A DNA stretch of 19,471 nt from Actinomycetes bacterium (GTDB lineage: Bacteria > Actinomycetota > Actinomycetes > Actinomycetales > Microbacteriaceae): NCBI GenBank assembly GCA_023450335.1, contig JAEXHA010000058.1, forward strand, positions 1 to 19,471, read 5' to 3'. Of the stretch, positions 14,431 to 19,471 are shown piece by piece (the stretch's first letter is position 1; the number at the start of each line of letters is the position of its first letter). The notes under the pieces are model-generated. The model saw only the letters and a list, made by a program, of their open reading frames with translations. It did not search any database and was not told the origin of the DNA. A program made the translations under genes and the position numbers.

Positions 14431-15572
14431 GGATGCTCCCTGAGGTCTGGATCGGTCACGTTGAGACGATAGCCCCGCTTGTACACGGTAGCGATCGCCT
14501 CACGCGCGCCGAGGGCGTCCCGCAGGCGCGCGACGGCGACCTCCACGGCATGCGCGCTGGCATCGCCGCCGGGCAGCACCTCGCGCAGCTGCGCGCGTGT
14601 GACGACGGCGCCGGGCCGGCGCACCAGACGCCGAAGAATGTCGGCGGCCGAACGCGACAGGGCGACGACGCGGCCGTCGAGCACCGCGCCGCCCGATCGC
14701 ACGTGCAGCATGCCCGCGACTGTCTGGATGCCGGTATCGGCACCACCGAGGCGGCCGACCACGAGGCGCACGAGCGCGCCCAGGCGCCCTCGGTCGGGCA
14801 TGTGGACCGTGAGGGCCGCCTCGTGCAGCGGACCGGCGGTGATGGGGCCCACCGCCGCCGCCAGCAGCTCGCCGCGCGATGAGCGCTCGACGATCGCCGG
14901 GAGAAGTCCCAGACGGGCCGCCGAATCGAGCCATTCGCGCGCGCCGGGCGCAGAGGTGAACAGCACCGCATCGACCTCGCCGTCGGCGACCAGCCGGGTC
15001 GAGTGCTCGACCAGTGCAGGGTCGGGCGGAGGACCCCACCGGTAGACCGTCAGACTCGTGACGCGGGCTCCGGCATCGGCGAATGCCGCATCGAGACCGT
15101 CCGCGCCGGAACCGTGGTGTTGCACCGCCACGTGCGCACCCGCCACGCCCACCGTCAGCAGATGGTCCCGCACCTCGGCGGCCGTTTCAGACACGGCGAC
15201 CCAATCGGCGGTCAGCCCCGCCTGCTGCACGGCACCACGAGCCTTCGGGCCGCGGGCGACGATCTGAGCGCGCGAGAGGACCACCAGCAGCGGTGTGAGC
15301 AGACCCGCCTCATCGGCGCATTCCATCCACGCGCGGAACCCGACCCCGGTGGTGGCCACCACGACGTCCGGCGGGTCGGCCAGCAGCGCACGAGTACGCG
15401 CGATGAGCTCGTCGTCGTCGACGTGGGGGATGATCGACAGGGCCGGCGCGACGATGACGCGCGCGCCATGGCGCTGCAGCGCCGAGGTGAGTTCGCCGGA
15501 GCGGCGGTCCACCGGCAGCAGGACGGTGCACCCGGCCAGCGCCGATCCGGTGGGGCGGACGATCTCGGTCAT
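14427..15572 (-). CDS. Uroporphyrinogen-III synthase domain fused to OmpR-type winged-helix DNA-binding domain
   Basis: Residues about 1-265 resemble HemD (uroporphyrinogen-III synthase, which closes the tetrapyrrole ring with D-ring inversion): GCTVLLPVDRRSGELTSALQRHGARV, VVATTGVGFRAW, YRWGPPPDPALVE, AVLFTSAPGAREWL and AAAVGPITAGPL. Residues about 285-372 form a Trans_reg_C winged helix: 'VVALSRSAADILRRLVRRPGAVVTRAQLREVL', then 'HAVEVAVARLRDALG' and the closing 'ATVYKRGYRL'. Fusions of this type are known in actinobacteria; M. tuberculosis Rv0260c is annotated this way. It may act as enzyme, as regulator of nitrate/siroheme genes, or both. Start and stop overlap its neighbours by 4 nt (ATGA) on each side, so it is the middle gene of a coupled operon. 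Confidence 0.88.
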   Translation of the reverse strand: MTEIVRPTGSALAGCTVLLPVDRRSGELTSALQRHGARVIVAPALSIIPHVDDDELIARTRALLADPPDVVVATTGVGFRAWMECADEAGLLTPLLVVLSRAQIVARGPKARGAVQQAGLTADWVAVSETAAEVRDHLLTVGVAGAHVAVQHHGSGADGLDAAFADAGARVTSLTVYRWGPPPDPALVEHSTRLVADGEVDAVLFTSAPGAREWLDSAARLGLLPAIVERSSRGELLAAAVGPITAGPLHEAALTVHMPDRGRLGALVRLVVGRLGGADTGIQTVAGMLHVRSGGAVLDGRVVALSRSAADILRRLVRRPGAVVTRAQLREVLPGGDASAHAVEVAVARLRDALGAREAIATVYKRGYRLNVTDPDLREHP

Positions 15573-16789
15573 GCGTGCTCGAGGTGCGCCGCCGGCATGA
15601 GCAGCTCCGCCCGGGTGACGTCGCCGATGACGATGACCGCCGGGTTGGTCAGTCCGATGCGCGCGGCGGTGACCACGGCGGTGCCCAAGGTGGTCCGCGT
15701 CGTGCGCTGCTGCGGCGTGTGCCCGCTCTCGATGAAGGCCACCGGTCGGGCGGGCGCGGCCCCGCCGGCCAGGGCGGCGCCGACGAACCCGGGCAGTGCC
15801 TTCACGCCCATCACGACGACGACGGTGGTGGCCGTGTCCCTCAGCGCGGCGAGGGTCGCCGCCGCGGGCGCGTCCTGTCCGTTGACGATGTGCACTGCCG
15901 CGGCGACCCCGCGATGGGTCACCGGGATGCCCGCAGCCTGGGGCACGGCGATGACACTGCTGACACCGGGGACGACCTCGACGGGCACGCCCGCGGCCAC
16001 GCAGGCGGCGACCTCCTCACCGCCCCGGCCGTAGACGAACGGATCACCGCCTTTGAGGCGCACCACGCGACGGCCCGCCCGAGCGTGGGCGGCCAGCAGC
16101 GCGCCGATCTCCTCCTGCGCCATCGTGTGGCGTCCGGGCGCTTTGCCGACGTCGATGATCGTGACGTCGGAGTCCACCTCGTCGAGCACTGCGGCCGGCC
16201 CCAGACGATCGTGGACGATGACGTCCGCCTCGGCGAGGAGGCGCCGAGCGCGGAGGGTGAGCAGGTCGGTGGGCCCCGGCCCGCCGCCGACCAGGTGCAC
16301 CGATCCGATGCCCGCGCGCATCCGGCGCACCGGCAGGGTGGCCTCGCGCAGGTGAACCGCGATCTCGTCGCGCAGGCGGGCACTGCGCCGGGGGTCGACG
16401 CCGGTGTTCGAGACGACGCCGACGCGCACGTCCTCAGTTCCGGTCTCCGCGGTGAACCGCGCACTGCCGTGGGCGCCGTCGCCGGCGTTCACGCACCAGA
16501 TCCGCTCGGCGTCGCACGCGGCGACGACGGCGCGGTCGACCGCCGCGTCCCCGGTGGCGGTGTGCACAAGCCAGGCGCCGGCGAGATGGCGGACGGCGAA
16601 GGGCTCACGAATCCATTCGACCTCGCGGGCGGTCACCAGATCGGCCGTGGGCGCGGCGAGCGCCGGGGCGACCAGCCGAATCCGGGCTCCGGCATCCATC
16701 AGCCGTCGCAGCCGTCGGGCCGCCACCACGCCGCCGCCGACGAGCACCGCCTGCCGGCCGCTGAGTTCAAGCCCCATGATCGTGGTCAC
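15569..16789 (-). CDS. CysG-like bifunctional precorrin-2 dehydrogenase / uroporphyrinogen-III C-methyltransferase
   Basis: The 406-residue product has two parts. Residues about 5-150 are a Met8/CysG-N NAD-dependent precorrin-2 dehydrogenase. It has the Rossmann loop VGGGVVAARR at 17-26, the conserved catalytic Asp104 in NAGDGAHG, and a degenerate 'SNTGVDPRRSARLRDEI' where CysG has STGGxSP. Residues about 163-400 are the SAM-dependent uroporphyrinogen methyltransferase (SUMT), with VHLVGGGPGPTDLLT and RLKGGDPFVYGRGGEE at 244-259. Together they give sirohydrochlorin; the CbiX-like enzyme downstream would add iron. The start is taken as GTG at 16789 because a -10 (TAGCGT) ends exactly 6 nt before it; an ATG four codons later (16777) is the alternative. 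It is the first gene of a three-gene operon, divergent from nitrate reductase. Confidence 0.92.
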   Translation of the reverse strand: MTTIMGLELSGRQAVLVGGGVVAARRLRRLMDAGARIRLVAPALAAPTADLVTAREVEWIREPFAVRHLAGAWLVHTATGDAAVDRAVVAACDAERIWCVNAGDGAHGSARFTAETGTEDVRVGVVSNTGVDPRRSARLRDEIAVHLREATLPVRRMRAGIGSVHLVGGGPGPTDLLTLRARRLLAEADVIVHDRLGPAAVLDEVDSDVTIIDVGKAPGRHTMAQEEIGALLAAHARAGRRVVRLKGGDPFVYGRGGEEVAACVAAGVPVEVVPGVSSVIAVPQAAGIPVTHRGVAAAVHIVNGQDAPAAATLAALRDTATTVVVVMGVKALPGFVGAALAGGAAPARPVAFIESGHTPQQRTTRTTLGTAVVTAARIGLTNPAVIVIGDVTRAELLMPAAHLEHA

Positions 16790-16795
16790 GCCCCG

Positions 16796-16801
16796 ACGCT
16801 A
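16796..16801 (-). promoter_or_regulatory. -10 element for a leaderless cysG-like operon
   Basis: Minus-strand TAGCGT ends exactly 6 nt before the GTG start at 16789. It is the mirror partner of CAGGAT on the nitrate-reductase side. There is no Shine-Dalgarno. Confidence 0.5.
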
Positions 16802-16833
16802 CCCGCAGCGGTTTGCGGGGGAGTGTGCGTCGT

Positions 16834-16849
16834 GTTTCGGGCGTGTGAC
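16834..16849 (-). promoter_or_regulatory. GlnR-like box upstream of the siroheme operon
   Basis: Read on the minus strand this is GTCAC-ACGCCC-GAAAC, an exact match to the known GlnR a-site/b-site pattern GTNAC-N6-GAAAC. Its near edge is 45 nt from the GTG start. The next 22 nt toward the gene hold only a weak second pair. Confidence 0.55.
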
Positions 16850-16896
16850 GCCGTCGGCGGCGCTCACACCGAACGGGGCGCGGCTGTGAGAGGACC

Positions 16897-16912
16897 GTGG
16901 CACGACCGAAAC
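16897..16912 (+). promoter_or_regulatory. GlnR-like box upstream of nitrate reductase
   Basis: GTGGC-ACGACC-GAAAC matches the GTNAC-N6-GAAAC pattern at all but one conserved base. Its near edge is 45 nt from the ATG, exactly mirroring the minus-strand box. A weaker second pair (GGAAA-N6-GGAAC) follows at 16919-16934. Confidence 0.5.
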
Positions 16913-16944
16913 ACGCCGGGAAACCGCGCGGAACCTCTCGCGGT

Positions 16945-16950
16945 CAGGAT
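16945..16950 (+). promoter_or_regulatory. -10 element for a leaderless nitrate reductase transcript
   Basis: CAGGAT keeps A at position 2 and T at position 6 and ends exactly 6 nt before the ATG at 16957. The GGAG in between is only 1 nt from the ATG and so is not a useful ribosome site. Confidence 0.4.
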
Positions 16951-16956
16951 CGGAGC

Positions 16957-19471
16957 ATGTTCACTGCGCCAGTCACCGTCGGCGGCCCGCGATCGCAGAC
17001 GCCGCACCGCGCCGTCTGCTCGTACTGCGGCGTCGGCTGCGGTCTGTCGGTGACCGGCACCGCCGACGACGCCGGCCGGCTGCGCGTCGACGCCGTCGCC
17101 GGAGACAAGGCCCATCCGACCAACCGCGGCCGGCTGTGCACCAAGGGCGCCACCCACATCGACCTCATGTCGGCACCGGGGCGCATGTCCACCGCCATGG
17201 TGCGCAGCCGGCGCGGTGACGAACCGGCCCCCGTCGCTCTCGACGACGCTATCGCGCAGACGGCGCGCCGGCTGCGGACCGTCATCGACGAGCACGGCCC
17301 CGACGCGGTGGCCCTCTACGTGTCGGGACAGATGTCCATCGAGGCCCAGTACCTTGCGAACAAACTCGTGAAAGGCTGCATCGGCGGCATCCACATCGAG
17401 TCGAACTCACGGCTGTGCATGGCCTCGGCGGGGACCGGATACACCCAATCGCTGGGCGCAGACGGGCCGCCCGGGTCGTACGAGGATCTCGACCTGGCGG
17501 ACCTGTTCTTCGTGATCGGCTCGAACATGGCCGACTGTCACCCCGTCCTGCATCTGCGGATGGCCGACCGGCTCAAGCAGGGCGCGCGGCTCATCGTGGT
17601 CGATCCGCGGCGCACGGCCACCGCCGACCAGGCGGACCTGTTCCTGCAGGTCCGCCCCGGCACCGACCTCGCGCTGCTGAACGGCCTGCTGCACCTGCTG
17701 GTGGCCGCCGGCGACATCGACGAGGAGTTCATTGCCGCGCACACCAACGGGTGGGAGCAGATGCCGGGCTTCCTCGCCGACTACACCGCTGATGCGGTCG
17801 CGGCGATCACCGGGCTGCACGAGGCCGACATCCGCACCGCGGCGCAATGGATCGGCGAGGCCGATGCCTGGGTGTCGCTGTGGACCATGGGGCTGAACCA
17901 GTCCACGCACGGCACCTGGAACACCAACGCGGTGTGCAACCTGCATCTGGCCACGGGAGCGATCTGCCGCCCCGGGAGCGGCCCGTTCTCCCTGACCGGT
18001 CAGCCCAACGCGATGGGCGGCCGAGAGATGGGCTACATGGGGCCGGGACTGCCCGGGCAGCGCACCGTGCTGCGGGCGGAGGACCGTGCCTTCGTGGAGC
18101 GGGAATGGGGGCTGCCGCCCGGAGCGCTGCGCGCCGAGTCGGGGCCGGGGACCATCGGGTTGTACCGCGGCATGGCGGCCGGCGACATCAAAGCGGCGTG
18201 GATCATCTGCACCAACCCCGTCGCCTCGGTGGGCAGTCGTGCGACGGTCATCGACGCGCTCGAAACGGCCGAGCTGGTCATCGTGCAGGATCTGTACGCC
18301 GACACGGCCACCGCCGCATATGCGGACATCTTGCTGCCGGCCGCGCTGTGGGTGGAGTCCGAGGCGGTCACCGTCAGCAGCGATCGCACCGTGAGCCTCA
18401 CCGAACGCGTGGCCGACCCGCCGGGCGATGCGCTGCCTGACTGGGAGATCATCTGTCGCATCGCCCGGGCGATGGGGTACGGCGACGCGTTCGGTTTCGC
18501 ATCGGCGCAGGACGTCTTCGACGAGCTCCGCCGGTTCGCCAACCCGCGGACGGGCTGGGACATGCGCGGCATCAGCTACTCGCGGCTGCGGGCCGGTCCG
18601 GTGCAGTGGCCCAGCCCGCCGGGTGACACGGCAGCGCGACACCCGATTCGCTATCGCAACGACGGGGAGAGCAGCCCCGTGCACGTCGCCACGGACGGAA
18701 CGGTCCCGGCGCTTGCCTTCGCCACCGACGATCGGCGAGCCCGCTTCTTGGCCCGCCCGCATGTCGAAGCCGCCGAACTGCCCGACGACGCGTTCGGCTT
18801 CGTGCTGAGCACGGGGCGGCTCCCGCATCAGTGGCACACCATGACCAAGACGGGGCGAGTGGCCAAGCTTGCCCGGCTCACCCCGGCGCCGTTCGTCGAG
18901 CTCCACCCGTCCGATGCCGCGGCAGCCGGCATCGCCGCCGGCGATCAGGTGGAGGTCACGTCACGGCGCGGGCGTGTGACACTGTCGGCCGCACTCAGCG
19001 ACCGGGTGCGTCCCGGCTGCGCGTTCGCGCCCTTCCATTGGAACGACGCGCACGGGCCGGACCTCACCGTCAACGCGCTCACGCAGGAGGCCGTCGATGC
19101 CGACAGCCTGCAGCCTGAGTTGAAGGTCACCGCCGTGGCGCTGCGGCGAGTGGGGCCGGCACCGGAAAGCGTGGATGCCGGAACCGACACGACGGCGGCG
19201 GATCTGCTCCGCGCGGGTACCGCCCCCCACACGCGCCAGGCAGTCGCGGACCTCGCCACACCGCGGCCCGCCCTGACAGTGCCCGAAGAGGCGTACCTCA
19301 CCGCCTTCCTGACCGGGCTGGCCGTGCGGCCGCCGGCCGCGGGCGCCGTGCCCATCATCCCGGCGGACGCGCCCGTCGGCGCGGCAGCGCGCGCATGGTT
19401 CGACGGGCTGCTGGCCGGCAGCTACTCGCGCGTGCCGCGCCCGCCGGCATCCACCCCCGAGGTGTTCGTGC
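16957..19471 (+). CDS. nasA: Assimilatory nitrate reductase catalytic subunit, probably fused to a flavoprotein (cut by right window edge)
   Basis: This molybdenum bis-MGD enzyme reduces nitrate to nitrite in the cytoplasm; no Tat signal is present. 838 codons are visible and the frame is open at the edge. An N-terminal [4Fe-4S] site uses Cys21, Cys24, Cys28 (CSYCGVGC) and Cys61 (GRLCTKG). Cys154 in NSRLCMASA is the expected Mo ligand. Next come the molybdopterin domains (FFVIGSNMADCHPVLHLR, VVDPRRTATADQAD, TGQPNAMGGREMG, CTNPVAS). The MGD-binding C-terminal barrel (about 613-700) has STGRLPHQWHTMTKTGR and FAPFHWND. Past residue 730 the sequence departs from NasA; residues about 800-826 (IIPADAPVGAAARAWFDG, then LLAGSYSR) look like the lead-in of CysJ-type flavoproteins, so a nitrate reductase/sulfite-reductase-flavoprotein fusion is likely. 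The gene is divergent from the siroheme operon. Confidence 0.93.
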   Translation, partial: MFTAPVTVGGPRSQTPHRAVCSYCGVGCGLSVTGTADDAGRLRVDAVAGDKAHPTNRGRLCTKGATHIDLMSAPGRMSTAMVRSRRGDEPAPVALDDAIAQTARRLRTVIDEHGPDAVALYVSGQMSIEAQYLANKLVKGCIGGIHIESNSRLCMASAGTGYTQSLGADGPPGSYEDLDLADLFFVIGSNMADCHPVLHLRMADRLKQGARLIVVDPRRTATADQADLFLQVRPGTDLALLNGLLHLLVAAGDIDEEFIAAHTNGWEQMPGFLADYTADAVAAITGLHEADIRTAAQWIGEADAWVSLWTMGLNQSTHGTWNTNAVCNLHLATGAICRPGSGPFSLTGQPNAMGGREMGYMGPGLPGQRTVLRAEDRAFVEREWGLPPGALRAESGPGTIGLYRGMAAGDIKAAWIICTNPVASVGSRATVIDALETAELVIVQDLYADTATAAYADILLPAALWVESEAVTVSSDRTVSLTERVADPPGDALPDWEIICRIARAMGYGDAFGFASAQDVFDELRRFANPRTGWDMRGISYSRLRAGPVQWPSPPGDTAARHPIRYRNDGESSPVHVATDGTVPALAFATDDRRARFLARPHVEAAELPDDAFGFVLSTGRLPHQWHTMTKTGRVAKLARLTPAPFVELHPSDAAAAGIAAGDQVEVTSRRGRVTLSAALSDRVRPGCAFAPFHWNDAHGPDLTVNALTQEAVDADSLQPELKVTAVALRRVGPAPESVDAGTDTTAADLLRAGTAPHTRQAVADLATPRPALTVPEEAYLTAFLTGLAVRPPAAGAVPIIPADAPVGAAARAWFDGLLAGSYSRVPRPPASTPEVFV

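Noticed and set aside
15575..17053. 492-aa plus-strand open frame across the cysG-like gene and the divergent promoter
   Set aside because: It is antisense to clear SUMT/dehydrogenase motifs and runs through the promoter; the product has no recognisable fold.
17407..18906. 499-aa minus-strand frame opposite nitrate reductase
   Set aside because: The opposite strand carries all the Mo-enzyme motifs; this is a GC-driven shadow.
1..19471. CRISPR array, transposase, tRNA, integrase or toxin-antitoxin pair
   Set aside because: No direct-repeat array, terminal inverted repeats, tRNA cloverleaf or recombinase motif could be found on either strand; the window's possible island has no visible mobility gene.

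Overview
This window looks like chromosomal DNA from a high-GC actinobacterium, most likely Microbacterium or a close Microbacteriaceae relative. The reasons are strong G/C third-position bias, GTG starts, start codons placed directly behind a -10 element, alanine-rich tails on S16 and RimM, and the block smc-ftsY ... lipB/lipA ... ffh ... rpsP-khpA-rimM. The taxon is inferred from protein style; no database search was made. I count 19 protein genes (two cut by the window edges) and no rRNA, tRNA, CRISPR array, insertion sequence or prophage.

Region 1 (1-967). Minus-strand accessory segment: a clear promoter drives a 27-residue ORF with a perfect Shine-Dalgarno, then an 82-residue basic unknown protein, a 12-bp GC hairpin, and a GNAT acetyltransferase running off the left edge. 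The first promoter is divergent from smc.

Region 2 (968-5932). Chromosome and membrane housekeeping on the plus strand: smc (condensin), ftsY (SRP receptor), and an acidic probable DUF2004 protein.

Region 3 (5916-9407). The lipoate operon lipB-lipA plus a GNAT gene runs on the minus strand and converges on the DUF2004 gene with a 17-nt overlap. Divergent from lipB is a TetR repressor fused to a C-terminal VOC (glyoxalase-like) domain, with a perfect palindrome in the shared intergenic space.

Region 4 (9448-13786). ffh (SRP GTPase), a convergent YbdK-type carboxylate-amine ligase, then the ribosome operon rpsP-khpA-rimM. trmD, which usually follows rimM, is absent here.

Region 5 (13681-19471). 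A nitrate-assimilation/siroheme island. On the minus strand, three genes chained by ATGA overlaps encode CysG-like methyltransferase/dehydrogenase, HemD fused to a winged-helix DNA-binding domain, and a CbiX/SirB chelatase: together a route from hydroxymethylbilane to siroheme, the cofactor of assimilatory nitrite and sulfite reductases. Divergent on the plus strand is an assimilatory nitrate reductase, probably fused to a flavoprotein beyond the right edge. The 167-bp divergent promoter is mirror-symmetric: both start codons have a -10 exactly 6 nt upstream and a GlnR-like box (GTNAC-N6-GAAAC) exactly 45 nt upstream. The last gene of this island (cbiX) overlaps the rimM tail by 106 bp, suggesting a rearrangement joint.
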